Source: Flagellimonas okinawensis (lineage in GTDB: Bacteria > Bacteroidota > Bacteroidia > Flavobacteriales > Flavobacteriaceae). From it: 64,000 nt of DNA. Positions 27,149-35,759 of the stretch are shown here, piece after piece. The notes under the pieces were generated by a model. It saw only the letters and a list, made by a program, of their open reading frames with translations, was not told the DNA's origin and did no database searches. The stretch spans positions 434,001-498,000 of the forward strand of contig NZ_JARFVA010000001.1 in NCBI RefSeq assembly GCF_029194005.1. The letters are read 5' to 3'. Made by a program: the position numbers and the translations under genes. How positions within the stretch are numbered: the first letter of the stretch is position 1; every line of letters begins with the position of its first letter.

Positions 27149-28520
27149 CTTTTTCAACGAATTCCTCCAGTGAATCCAACGGATAGTCCTTCTGGTCGCC
27201 TGTCTTCATGTTTTTGGCCACAAACTTACCATCGGTCAACTCTTGTTCCCCCAAAAGGATTACGTATGGTACACCTCTCTTGTCCGCATATTTGAACTGC
27301 TTCTGCACTTTGGTATCCGTAGGATACAAATCAGCCCTTAGACCTTGCTTACGTAGTCCAGACACCAATTTTAAAGCCGCTGTTCCTTCTTTCTTTCCAA
27401 AATTAAGGCAAAGCACATCCAAAGAAGTATCCAAGCTGTCAGGGAACAGGTTCAATTCTTCCAAAACCAGATAAATCCGGTCCAATCCAAAAGAAATACC
27501 CACACCACTCACATCCTTAAGTCCAAAAATGCCAGTGAGGTCATCGTAACGACCTCCACCACCAATAGAGCCCATTTTTACACCTTCTGGTGCTGCAACT
27601 TCAAAAATAGCCCCTGTGTAGTAATTTAGTCCACGGGCAAGTGTCACATCCAATTGTAAGTTGGTAGATTGCAAGCCAACCATATCAACAGTGGAAATTA
27701 TCTCTTCCAATTCCGAAACACCCAACATGCCCACTTCTGAATCGGCAAGAATGGATTTCAGCTTTTCCAATTGCTCTGAAGCGGTGCCAGTCATTTCGAA
27801 CAAAGGCTGTGCTTTGGATATAGCGGCTTCGGAAATACCTTTTTCCATCATTTCCGCTTTTACCTTCTCCTCTCCTATCTTGTCCAATTTGTCCAAGGCC
27901 ACGGTAAAGTCCACCAATAAATGCTTCGCTCCGATCACTTCGGCAATTCCGGATAGTATTTTTCGGTTGTTGATTTTAATAGTAGCGCCATTTAATCCTA
28001 AATCGGTAAAAACAGCATCGTACAACTGTACAAACTCCACTTCTTGAAGTAGTGAGTTCGCACCAACCACATCGGCATCACACTGATAAAACTCGCGAAA
28101 ACGCCCTTTTTGTGGACGGTCTGCACGCCACACAGGCTGAATCTGGTATCGCTTGAAAGGGAAATCTATCTCATTTTGGTGCATCACCACGTAACGAGCG
28201 AACGGCACCGTAAGATCATAGCGTAGGGCTTTTTCCGAAATCTTGGGCGTTAAAGAAGCTGAATTCTTGGAGCTGTAGGTCACGTCGTCCACTTTGGAAA
28301 TAAAATCACCCGAATTCAATATTTTAAAAATCAAACGGTCCCCTTCATCCCCATATTTACCCATTAGGGTCTCGGAATTCTCAAAAGAAGGGGTTTCTAT
28401 CGGCTGAAAACCATAGGTCTCGAAATGCTTTTTTATAGTTTGGATAATATAATTACGCCTAGCTACCTCTGCAGGTGAAAAATCTCGGGTTCCTTTAGGT
28501 ATGGATGGTTTCTTTGCCAT
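27132..28520 (-). CDS. hisS: Histidyl-tRNA synthetase
   Basis: HisRS charges tRNA-His. The 462-residue class II enzyme has motif 1 around YDLTVPFARYVV, motif 2 with KGRFREFYQCDADVVG (about 139-154), the histidine motif ARGLNYYTGAIFEV (about 305-318), motif 3 SFGLDRIYLVL, and the C-terminal anticodon-binding domain with DVLCLNFGKKEGTAALKLV and YVILLGEQELTDG. The start is fixed by the -7 box at 28540-28547. The stop lies inside the tail of the NUDIX gene on the opposite strand. Confidence 0.96.
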   Translation of the reverse strand: MAKKPSIPKGTRDFSPAEVARRNYIIQTIKKHFETYGFQPIETPSFENSETLMGKYGDEGDRLIFKILNSGDFISKVDDVTYSSKNSASLTPKISEKALRYDLTVPFARYVVMHQNEIDFPFKRYQIQPVWRADRPQKGRFREFYQCDADVVGANSLLQEVEFVQLYDAVFTDLGLNGATIKINNRKILSGIAEVIGAKHLLVDFTVALDKLDKIGEEKVKAEMMEKGISEAAISKAQPLFEMTGTASEQLEKLKSILADSEVGMLGVSELEEIISTVDMVGLQSTNLQLDVTLARGLNYYTGAIFEVAAPEGVKMGSIGGGGRYDDLTGIFGLKDVSGVGISFGLDRIYLVLEELNLFPDSLDTSLDVLCLNFGKKEGTAALKLVSGLRKQGLRADLYPTDTKVQKQFKYADKRGVPYVILLGEQELTDGKFVAKNMKTGDQKDYPLDSLEEFVEKVKSDF

Positions 28521-28539
28521 GTGGTTTTAAATTCTCGTG

Positions 28540-28547
28540 CAAATATA
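28540..28547 (-). promoter_or_regulatory. Candidate -7 promoter box of hisS (TATATTTG)
   Basis: The minus strand reads TATATTTG, a perfect match, 19 nt before the hisS ATG. The 130 bp beyond it, up to the DUF6495 stop, hold no gene. Confidence 0.6.
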
Positions 28548-28676
28548 AGGTTTTGGTCAATTGGTATTAGGTAAAAGATAAGCGGTAAAGGGCGAATGGC
28601 AAAAGAGTTATAGCTTATAAAAACAGCCTATCCTAAAGGGCAAAAGTCTGGACTCTTGATTCACTGAAAACCCTTA

Positions 28677-29150
28677 TCAGTGTTCCATAATTTGATCAAA
28701 CCATTGGTACAGTTCGCCCTTGGTGATAACAGCACCTTGTTTTATAATTTCGAACTTATCCACGTTTTTATCCTCGCCATACGCTTTGGACGCAGAAAGG
28801 TATTCCACAAAATCGGATTGGTAGTTGCGCTTAAACCAACCGAAACCTACTTCTGTCCTTAAATCAATTTCTGGATTTAGAATCTTGACTGACAACAATT
28901 TCATCTCTTTATCGGTCAAATGGAAAAGATGCATATGCTTTTCTGAAACATTTTCCAGATACTCTACTTTATTCAATACACCTTCCCAAATCAGATCACT
29001 GAAAACATCAATCTCATCCTCTGCTACCTCTGGCTTCTCTTTTTTCAGTGAATCCCATTCATCCGCAGTAATGGATTGGGTTGCCAAAAAGTTGATAAAT
29101 TCCGGATGGAGCTCTTCCAATTGCTCCTTGGTCAATCGTTTATATTTCAT
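28677..29150 (-). CDS. DUF6495 family protein
   Basis: A 157-residue soluble acidic protein that begins MKYKRLTKEQLEELHPEFINFLATQ. It matches the DUF6495 family as I remember it, a Flavobacteriia-restricted family of unknown function. Later conserved stretches are EDEIDVFSDLIWEGVLNKVEYLENVS and TEVGFGWFKRNYQSDFVEYLSASKAYG. The frame is open 16 codons further upstream, but the ATG at 29150 is chosen because it starts at the family N-terminus and lies 4 nt after a perfect -7 box. That makes it a leaderless candidate. Confidence 0.75.
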   Translation of the reverse strand: MKYKRLTKEQLEELHPEFINFLATQSITADEWDSLKKEKPEVAEDEIDVFSDLIWEGVLNKVEYLENVSEKHMHLFHLTDKEMKLLSVKILNPEIDLRTEVGFGWFKRNYQSDFVEYLSASKAYGEDKNVDKFEIIKQGAVITKGELYQWFDQIMEH

Positions 29151-29154
29151 CCTG

Positions 29155-29162
29155 CAAAAATA
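29155..29162 (-). promoter_or_regulatory. Candidate -7 promoter box of the DUF6495 gene (TATTTTTG)
   Basis: The minus strand reads TATTTTTG; its last G is 4 nt before the ATG. The predicted transcript start falls at or just before the start codon. Confidence 0.55.
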
Positions 29163-29339
29163 AAAAGGCTTCTGAGAACGACCGAATTTTTCATGCAAGA
29201 ATCATATAAATTCACTAATGGAGACACTTTGCCTTTAAGTTTATCTTAACCTTGAAACTTTGGCAAGCCACCTAAGATCCATTAGTTTCGGAAACTAACA
29301 TTTAACAAAAACAGATATATAATGACATTTTTGAATTCG

Positions 29340-29786
29340 ATGAAAACATTAGTGATGTGCATCGCGATGCTAGGGGTTTGTGCATTTGCACAAATAAATG
29401 CCCAGGAACAAGTAGAGGTAAGCGATGCAGAGCTAAATAAAATTGCTTCAGCGTTTCCTGATATCCAAAAAGTAAATATGGAGGCCCAGCAAAAGGTGAT
29501 GCAAACAGTAAAGGACAGTGGTTTTGAACCCAACAGATTCAATCAGATGTACCAAGCCGCCGCTTCCCCTGAAAAAACAGTTGATGCCAGTGATGAAGAA
29601 AAGGAACGCTTTGGAAAATTAATGAACCAGATTCAACAGATGCAAATGGGTTTCACCCAACAAATCGAGGAAATTATAGGCAATCAAGGGTTGAGCATGG
29701 AACGCTATCAAAAAATTGCGATGGCTCTCCAAACCGATGCCGAATTACAAGGTCGATTAAAAACGGCTTTGGAACAACAACCTTAG
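29340..29786 (+). CDS. DUF4168 family exported protein
   Basis: About 148 residues. The signal peptide MKTLVMCIAMLGVCAFAQINAQ is followed by the DUF4168 core: VEVSDAELNKIASAFPDIQKVNMEAQQKVMQ, FNQMYQAAAS and a C-terminal helical part NQGLSMERYQKIAMALQTDAELQGRL. The protein is all-helical and probably periplasmic. Its function is unknown. An in-frame ATG at 29322 would add six residues; the signal peptide starts better at 29340. The transcript ends at a shared bidirectional terminator. Confidence 0.8.
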   Translation: MKTLVMCIAMLGVCAFAQINAQEQVEVSDAELNKIASAFPDIQKVNMEAQQKVMQTVKDSGFEPNRFNQMYQAAASPEKTVDASDEEKERFGKLMNQIQQMQMGFTQQIEEIIGNQGLSMERYQKIAMALQTDAELQGRLKTALEQQP

Positions 29787-29802
29787 ATTAGAAATGAATT
29801 AT

Positions 29803-29838
29803 AAAAAAAGCCCGAGCAAATTGCTCGGGCTTTTTTAT
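29803..29838. terminator. Bidirectional intrinsic terminator (DUF4168 gene and rplI operon)
   Basis: Stem AAAGCCCGAGCAA/TTGCTCGGGCTTT flanked by an A-run and a T-run. It serves the plus-strand DUF4168 gene and the minus-strand ribosomal operon. Confidence 0.93.
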
Positions 29839-29855
29839 CTATTGTAAAGTAGTTC

Positions 29856-30308
29856 TTAGTTTGCTTCTGCAACTACTTCAAAAGGGAATTCTACGATAAC
29901 TTCCCTGTGTAATCTGATAATTGCTTCGTAAGGACCAACTCTTTTGATAGCTCCACCTTTAATATTGATGAATTTTCTATCAATTTGGTGACCTTCTTTG
30001 TCCAAAGCACTTGCAAGGTCAATGTTTGTAACAGAACCGAACAATTTGTCGCCTGCACCAACTTTAGCTGCAATTTTGATTTCCAATTGCTTCAAAGCAT
30101 CGGCAATCTTAGTAGCCTCATCAATAACCTTTTTCTCCTTGTGAGCTCTTTGCTTAAGGTTCTCTGCCAAAACTTTTTTAGCAGAAGGAGTAGCCAAATC
30201 GGCCAAACCTTGTGGGATAAGGAAGTTTCTGCCGTAACCGTTTTTTACGGTAACGATATCATCCTTAAATCCCAAATCCTGTACATCTTCTTTTAGAATA
30301 AGTTCCAT
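29856..30308 (-). CDS. rplI: 50S ribosomal protein L9
   Basis: L9 binds 23S rRNA near the L1 stalk. The 150-residue protein has the N-terminal domain MELILKEDVQDLGFKDDIVTVKNGYGRNFLIPQGLA (35-residue signature), the long connecting helix (about 40-78) and the C-terminal domain KLFGSVTNIDLASAL. It is last in the rpsF-rpsR-rplI operon, 14 nt after rpsR. Confidence 0.97.
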   Translation of the reverse strand: MELILKEDVQDLGFKDDIVTVKNGYGRNFLIPQGLADLATPSAKKVLAENLKQRAHKEKKVIDEATKIADALKQLEIKIAAKVGAGDKLFGSVTNIDLASALDKEGHQIDRKFINIKGGAIKRVGPYEAIIRLHREVIVEFPFEVVAEAN

Positions 30309-30322
30309 TCTCTGGTATTTTT

Positions 30323-30619
30323 TTATTTCAACATATCGCCAACATACGGCATTAACGCTAGGTGACGGGCACGTTTAACGGCCTGTGCTACTTTTCTTTG
30401 GTATTTCAAGGAAGTACCGGTAAGTCTTCTTGGAAGCAATTTACCTTGCTCGTTTACCAACTTCATCAAGAAATCCGGGTCTTTGTAATCAATATACTTG
30501 ATACCTGACTTCTTGAACCTACAATACTTCTTTTGCTTGCTGGTCTCAATGTTAAGCGGGGTCAAATATCTGATTTCCCCGTCTTTTTTCGATTTTGCTT
30601 GTTGCTCAATAGATGCCAT
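30323..30619 (-). CDS. rpsR: 30S ribosomal protein S18
   Basis: S18 pairs with S6 on the 30S platform. The 98-residue protein has a basic N-terminal tail longer than the E. coli form (about 20 extra residues), then the core [63 protein letters not shown]. It lies 4 nt after rpsF and 14 nt before rplI. Confidence 0.97.
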   Translation of the reverse strand: MASIEQQAKSKKDGEIRYLTPLNIETSKQKKYCRFKKSGIKYIDYKDPDFLMKLVNEQGKLLPRRLTGTSLKYQRKVAQAVKRARHLALMPYVGDMLK

Positions 30620-30623
30620 ACCC

Positions 30624-30962
30624 TTATGCCTTTGCTTTTAGTTTGTTTCTTCTTTTTTCCGCCCAAGCAATTGCGTGCTTGTCCAATTTAACGGTCAAAA
30701 AACGCATAATGCGCTCATCTCTTCTAAATTCCAACTCGTATGGGCCAATAGCCTCACCTGGAGCTTGGAATTCGAACAAGTGGTAAAATCCACTTTTCTT
30801 GTGCTGAATGGGATAGGCCAACTTTTTAAGTCCCCAATCTTCTTTGGAGACCATTTTGGCACCACTCTTAATCAAGAAATCCTCAAATTTCTTGACTGTT
30901 TCCTCTATCTGTGTCTCAGACAGAACGGGATTCAAAATGAAAACAGTTTCGTAATGGTTCAT
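30624..30962 (-). CDS. rpsF: 30S ribosomal protein S6
   Basis: S6 binds S18 in the 30S subunit. The 112-residue protein begins [16 protein letters not shown] and carries [27 protein letters not shown] and [22 protein letters not shown]. It heads the rpsF-rpsR-rplI operon. The predicted leader is only about 17 nt, too short for the S6:S18-binding leader RNA known in other bacteria. Confidence 0.97.
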   Translation of the reverse strand: MNHYETVFILNPVLSETQIEETVKKFEDFLIKSGAKMVSKEDWGLKKLAYPIQHKKSGFYHLFEFQAPGEAIGPYELEFRRDERIMRFLTVKLDKHAIAWAEKRRNKLKAKA

Positions 30963-30985
30963 TATAATATATTTTTAAAGGAGCG

Positions 30986-31016
30986 CAAAATTAGTAATAA
31001 TTCTATCACCCTGCAA
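30986..31016 (-). promoter_or_regulatory. Promoter of the rpsF-rpsR-rplI operon
   Basis: On the minus strand TTG (31016-31014) is followed after 20 nt by a perfect -7 box TAATTTTG (30993-30986). The rpsF ATG is 24 nt beyond. Confidence 0.75.
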
Positions 31017-31198
31017 GAAAAGTAAAAAAACTTCGTTTAAGTACAAGAGTTATCAACAATAAAAAACCCAATAAACCTAAATAACACATATGGCAATTTA
31101 CACAACAAAATAGACCATGTTTACATCTTTTGTTGCTGTTAAACGTCTTTTTTATGTAATTTGCCGATGATTTAAAACCCTACAAATCACCCCATTCT

Positions 31199-31891
31199 AT
31201 GAAATTAAAAAGTATAATTGTAGACGATTCCTCGATGCAGCGTATGGCTGTTGCGAAATTGGTCAACAATCATCCACACCTAGCTTTGGTTGCCGAGTAC
31301 AGCAACGCCATTGAAGCCAAAAATGGCCTAAAAAACCACGAAATCGATCTAATCTTTTTAGATGTTGAGATGCCTATTATCAGTGGTTTTGACCTTTTAG
31401 AGGCCCTAGAGAACCCACCACAGGTTATTTTGATTACAGGAAAACCTGATTATGCACTTAAAGCATTTGACTACGACGTAACCGATTACCTTCACAAACC
31501 TATCACCTTGGCCCGTTTTGAAGCCTCTGTAAAAAGAGCTGTTGCCAAATACGAGCAAATGAACAGGGTGGACGAGGATGAAGAGCACATCTTTGTAAAA
31601 AGCAACCTTAAAAAGCGTAAGGTTATCTTGAACGATATTAAATGGATAGAAGCGTTGGGTGATTACATTAAATTGGTGACAGATGAAGCCAATATTGTGA
31701 TTCTTTCCACTATGAAATCTTTCGAAAAGCAATTGCCCGCAGAAAAATTTCTACGTATCCATAAATCTTATATTGTGAATCTGGAGAAGATTGAAAAATT
31801 CAACAGTAAAAATGTTGAAGTAGGGGGCAGACAGATTCCATTAAGTAGAAACAAAAAGACAGAACTAGCAGAAGCGCTGGCCAATGTATAA
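31199..31891 (+). CDS. LytTR family response regulator
   Basis: A 230-residue two-component regulator. The receiver domain (1-120) has acidic DD at 9-10, the phospho-acceptor Asp55 in LIFLDVEMPI, the conserved Thr in LITGKPDYA and Lys in LHKPITLARF. The LytTR DNA-binding domain (about 135-228) has IFVKSNLKKRKVILNDIKWIEALGDYIKL and FLRIHKSYIVNLEKI. No histidine kinase gene is adjacent, so it is an orphan here. It ends directly against the priA stop on the opposite strand. Confidence 0.93.
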   Translation: MKLKSIIVDDSSMQRMAVAKLVNNHPHLALVAEYSNAIEAKNGLKNHEIDLIFLDVEMPIISGFDLLEALENPPQVILITGKPDYALKAFDYDVTDYLHKPITLARFEASVKRAVAKYEQMNRVDEDEEHIFVKSNLKKRKVILNDIKWIEALGDYIKLVTDEANIVILSTMKSFEKQLPAEKFLRIHKSYIVNLEKIEKFNSKNVEVGGRQIPLSRNKKTELAEALANV

Positions 31892-34351
31892 TTATATGTG
31901 GTCCACATTGTAGACCAGTCTTACACTTTTATACTTGGAAATAGCATTAAAAGATTTTTCAATTCTTTTAATGCTATTTTTTGTTTGTGCCAAGGGTTGC
32001 TTCCTTGGAATTTTGATCATAATGTTTTTAAGATAGTCCCTTCGAATTCGAGCAACCGGTGGATACTCGGGTCCAAGAATATTCGAACCGAGCACATTCC
32101 GTAAAGATCCTGCCATCCAATCTGCCGCCTCGTTCAGCTTATTGAAATCCTTATCTTTCAAGGTTATTTTTATCAGCCGTACCAACGGAGGGTACTTAAA
32201 CTGTTCCCGCTCATAAAATTGTTCCTTGAACATATTGTCATAGCTGTTCGTGGTGACTTGCTGTAAAATTTGATGATACGGATTATACGTTTGTATCAAA
32301 ACTTTACCACGTTTTTGGGTACGCCCTGCCCTACCCGCTACCTGCGTCAGCATTTGAAAACTGCGTTCATGAGCTCGGTAATCGGGGAAATTGAGCATAG
32401 AGTCCGCATTCATAATGCCCACTAAGCTAACATTTCTAAAATCGAGTCCTTTTGTGACCATTTGGGTTCCGACAAGGATATCCATCTCTTGGTTTTCAAA
32501 AGATGAAATGATCTTTTCATACGCATATTTGCCACGAGTGGTATCCAAATCCATTCGACCAACCTTAACATCTGGAAACAACTGTCCCAACTCCTGTTGA
32601 ATTTGCTCTGTGCCAAAGCCCTTATTGTCCAATGTAGGGTTGCCGCAAGCCAAACATGCTTGTTGCAATGCCATATGATATCCACAATAATGACAGCGCA
32701 GTTGATTTCTGTGTTGGTGATACGTTAAACTTACATCGCAATTGGGACATTGGGCCACATGACCACAAGTAGTACATTCCACAACTGGGGCAAACCCTCT
32801 TCGGTTCTGAAAAAGTATAATCTGCTCCCCCTCCTCCAATGCTTCCGTAATGGCCTTAATTAATATCTCCGAAAAATGGCCTTTCATTCGTCGTTTACGG
32901 GTAGCTTCTTTAATATCCACCAAATTGATATCTGGCATCAGCACATCACCAAACCTATGAGCTATGGAAGCATAACCGTACTTGTTTGTTTTAGCATTGA
33001 ACATACTTTCAATGCTCGGGGTCGCCGAACCCAAAACTATGTCCGCTTTGTGCAGGGCCGCTAGAACAACAGCAGCATCCCTCGCATGATACCTTGGAGC
33101 AGGATCAAATTGCTTAAAAGAAGTTTCATGTTCCTCATCCACCACTACCAGACCTAATTTTGTAAAAGGAAGAAAAAGGGATGAGCGAGCTCCGATCACG
33201 ATTTGGGCCTTTTCTGCATTCTTCAGTACATTGTTCCATACCTCGACCCTCTCGTGAATGCTATATTTTGAATGATATACGGATACCTGGTGCCCAAAAT
33301 AATGCCTTAGTCTATTGATCAATTGGGAAGTCAATGCAATTTCCGGAAGCAAGTACAGGGCTTGTTTGCCTTCGTCCAAGCATTTTTGAATCAGTTTTAC
33401 GTAAACTTCGGTCTTTCCTGAAGACGTGACACCATGCAACAACACCGGTTTTCCGTCATCAAAACCTTTGTTGATATCCTGTAAAGCTTGATGCTGATAT
33501 TCATTTAAGTCTATATGCTTGGATTCCTCCGAACGCTCATCAAACTCTACCCTATCCTTTCGAATATGGTATTCCAATAAGATTTCTTTGTCGATGAGTG
33601 ACTTGATTACTGCCTTTGAGGCCCCGCTAGCTTCTTCCAATTCGTTAATGGCAATAGGCTTGTTTCCTTTTTTGGATTTAATCTGAAACAAGGACAAGAC
33701 CACTTGACTTTGCTTGGGTGCCCTAGTAAGTTCGTTCAATAATTCGGATAGCTGTTCTTCGTCATCGTACTGTTCCGAGAGTTTGACATACCTTACCAAC
33801 TTGGGCTTGTATTGTTCGTACAGCTCTTCTTTTTGTAGCACAACTCCCTTGTGGACAAGTGTATTAATGAGCTTCAGTACATTTTTCTTGTCCACAATAT
33901 CACTTACCTCGGATATTTTCAACGCAGTTTGATGCTGTAATGCTTCAAACACCAAAAATTCATCATCCGAGAGTTCCTGTTCGTCCACATCCACATTTTT
34001 GTTGGGCAACACCAGGGTTTCGCTCTCCAACATAAAAGCACTCGGCAAAGCACTCCGTATTACTTCGCCCAGTGTGCACATGTAATACTTGGCCACCCAC
34101 TCCCAATGTTTTAACTGTGTATGGGTAACAACAGGGAAATCATCCAGTATTTGATAAATTTCTTTGGGTTCGTATGCTTCTGGTGCATTTTGGTGTACTT
34201 TAAAAGCAAGCGCAGTATAAATTTTTGATTTGCCAAAAGGAACAGCAACACGCATACCTTCCTTTATGAAGTTGGCCTCTTCTGCAGTAATCTTATAAGT
34301 GAAGAGTTTTTCCAAGGGAATGGGAAGAACAACATCCAAAAAATAATCCAT
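31892..34351 (-). CDS. priA: Primosomal protein N' (replication restart helicase PriA)
   Basis: PriA recognises stalled forks and reloads the replisome. The 819-residue protein has the N-terminal DNA-binding domain (DVVLPIPLEKLFTYKI), Walker A LLHGVTSSGKTEVYVKL (about 303-319), the DEEH box VVVDEEHETSF, paired zinc-binding CxxC motifs (CTTCGHVAQCPNC, CHYCG, CLACG) and helicase motif VI QVAGRAGRTQKRGKV. It is slightly longer than E. coli PriA (732), with extra length between the N-terminal domain and the helicase core. It lies 3 nt after the DUF2147 gene on the same strand. Confidence 0.96.
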   Translation of the reverse strand: MDYFLDVVLPIPLEKLFTYKITAEEANFIKEGMRVAVPFGKSKIYTALAFKVHQNAPEAYEPKEIYQILDDFPVVTHTQLKHWEWVAKYYMCTLGEVIRSALPSAFMLESETLVLPNKNVDVDEQELSDDEFLVFEALQHQTALKISEVSDIVDKKNVLKLINTLVHKGVVLQKEELYEQYKPKLVRYVKLSEQYDDEEQLSELLNELTRAPKQSQVVLSLFQIKSKKGNKPIAINELEEASGASKAVIKSLIDKEILLEYHIRKDRVEFDERSEESKHIDLNEYQHQALQDINKGFDDGKPVLLHGVTSSGKTEVYVKLIQKCLDEGKQALYLLPEIALTSQLINRLRHYFGHQVSVYHSKYSIHERVEVWNNVLKNAEKAQIVIGARSSLFLPFTKLGLVVVDEEHETSFKQFDPAPRYHARDAAVVLAALHKADIVLGSATPSIESMFNAKTNKYGYASIAHRFGDVLMPDINLVDIKEATRKRRMKGHFSEILIKAITEALEEGEQIILFQNRRGFAPVVECTTCGHVAQCPNCDVSLTYHQHRNQLRCHYCGYHMALQQACLACGNPTLDNKGFGTEQIQQELGQLFPDVKVGRMDLDTTRGKYAYEKIISSFENQEMDILVGTQMVTKGLDFRNVSLVGIMNADSMLNFPDYRAHERSFQMLTQVAGRAGRTQKRGKVLIQTYNPYHQILQQVTTNSYDNMFKEQFYEREQFKYPPLVRLIKITLKDKDFNKLNEAADWMAGSLRNVLGSNILGPEYPPVARIRRDYLKNIMIKIPRKQPLAQTKNSIKRIEKSFNAISKYKSVRLVYNVDHI

Positions 34352-34354
34352 ACA

Positions 34355-34804
34355 TTAATTCTCTACAACCCTGTGCCATGTTTGGGTTCTATGCAAAAAT
34401 GCCAGATACCCTCTTACTTTTAACCTGTCCTCGTTATCCTCGTCCAACCAAACTTTTCCTCTAAAGGTCATGGCTTGTTCGGGGTCAAACAGTGTATCTC
34501 CTTTGTATATTCCATCCTTGTGCTCTTCAAAGTCTTTCATGATTGTCATGCCAAGAATGGGCTTGTCCTTTTTTTCGCCATCACATTTGGTGCAAAGTGC
34601 TCCTTTTTTCCCGTCTTCCAATATTTTGACCACTTTGGCATGCAGCATGCCATCTTCCTTATAAATTTCGATGATGGCTTTTTCCACTCCATTTCGGTCA
34701 TCGATGGTCTTCCACTTTCCGAAAACAGTCTGTGACCATGTTATCTGACAAAGCAGAAAACAAAGAAGATATATGCACTTATTCAGGGTTTTGCTGCTTT
34801 TCAT
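34355..34804 (-). CDS. DUF2147 family exported protein
   Basis: A 149-residue protein with a signal peptide (CIYLLCFLLCQITWSQ) followed by the DUF2147 pattern: VFGKWKTIDDRNGVEKAIIEIYKEDGMLHAKVVKI, LCTKCDGEKKDKPILGMTIM and DPEQAMTFRGKVWLDEDNEDRLKVRGYL. The CTKC pair may bind metal or form a disulfide. The function is unknown; the fold is expected to be a small beta-barrel in the periplasm. The start overlaps the BrkB-family gene by 26 nt, and priA follows after 3 nt. Confidence 0.85.
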   Translation of the reverse strand: MKSSKTLNKCIYLLCFLLCQITWSQTVFGKWKTIDDRNGVEKAIIEIYKEDGMLHAKVVKILEDGKKGALCTKCDGEKKDKPILGMTIMKDFEEHKDGIYKGDTLFDPEQAMTFRGKVWLDEDNEDRLKVRGYLAFLHRTQTWHRVVEN

Positions 34805-35759
34805 GTCGTTTTTTTAAGGAGTTCAACGTCGCATTCAATTCGAAACCTAACAATAATATATTAGAATTCAACCAAATGAACACCATTAAAATCAATAATC
34901 CTCCCAAAGCTCCATAAAGTTCGTTGTATCGAGCGAATTTCTCAACATATATCCCGAAAAGATATGAAGTGAGCAAAAACAATAGGGTCGTCATTAACGC
35001 CCCTGCCGAAAAGAATCTGGCCTTTCTGCCTTCCGCCGTACCAAAATAATAGAGTATAGCGGTGGTAAAGTAAGACAAGCATAGAAAAAATAAGATCTTG
35101 GCCACTTGAATTCCAATTGTATCCCCTTTCTCTACATCATAACCTAAGGTTTTGCCCAAATATTCACTGGTGTATTCTACAATATAAAATTCAAAATAAA
35201 CGAAGGCGACCGCACCTACGATCAATAAAATGGACAAAATCAGGCCCACCATAAGTGCATAGGCGTATTGCCTGAAAAAATTTCGTGTAAGTTCTACATG
35301 GTAGGAGTTCTCAAACCCTCCGAATATGGCATTTACCCCATTGGCCATCAAAAAAATGGATAGGATAAAGGCCGAGGACAAAAGGCCTCCCTGTTTTTGG
35401 TCTTTTATCTGTTGGTAAATCTCCCCAAAATAATCACTGGTTGCGGATGGAAGAAAAGATTCCAAAAAGTCCAGGAACTGTGCATCAAAATTCTCGTTCC
35501 CAACACTTACATAGGGTATGATAAAGGGAATCATGGTAACGAAAAAAATAAGCAAGGGAAACAGGGCCAAAAAAATGCTAAAAGCAATGGAACTGGCTCT
35601 GGAGGACAATGCCCCTTTTACAATTCCCATTAAATACATTTCAATCAAATCATAGAAAGAGAGCCCCTCAAAAGCTTTGAGTTTTATGTTTTTTAGCAAC
35701 CGTACGATCCAATTGATCACCGGTATTTTTTCTAACTGCTCCTCTATGGCTGCGGACAT
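34779..35759 (-). CDS. YihY/BrkB family inner-membrane protein
   Basis: A 326-residue protein with six or seven hydrophobic segments. The family pattern GALSSRASSIAFSIFLALFPLLIFFVTMIPFI lies at about 50-80, with NGVNAIFGGFENSYHVELTRNFFRQYAYAL (about 145-175) and the last helices GALGGLLILMVFIWLNSNILLLGFELNATL. BrkB relatives were once called ribonuclease BN, which is wrong; their role is unclear. It abuts nadC (no gap) and overlaps the DUF2147 gene, so the four genes nadC to priA probably form one minus-strand operon. Confidence 0.88.
   Translation of the reverse strand: MSAAIEEQLEKIPVINWIVRLLKNIKLKAFEGLSFYDLIEMYLMGIVKGALSSRASSIAFSIFLALFPLLIFFVTMIPFIIPYVSVGNENFDAQFLDFLESFLPSATSDYFGEIYQQIKDQKQGGLLSSAFILSIFLMANGVNAIFGGFENSYHVELTRNFFRQYAYALMVGLILSILLIVGAVAFVYFEFYIVEYTSEYLGKTLGYDVEKGDTIGIQVAKILFFLCLSYFTTAILYYFGTAEGRKARFFSAGALMTTLLFLLTSYLFGIYVEKFARYNELYGALGGLLILMVFIWLNSNILLLGFELNATLNSLKKRHEKQQNPE

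Noticed and set aside
28548..28676. Degenerate repeat between hisS and the DUF6495 gene
   Set aside because: TAAAGGGC recurs twice in 60 bp and the stretch resembles low-complexity intergenic DNA, but the units are too diverged to define a repeat.
30963..31010. S6:S18-type autoregulatory leader RNA
   Set aside because: The promoter leaves a leader of only about 17 nt before rpsF, too short for the known structure.
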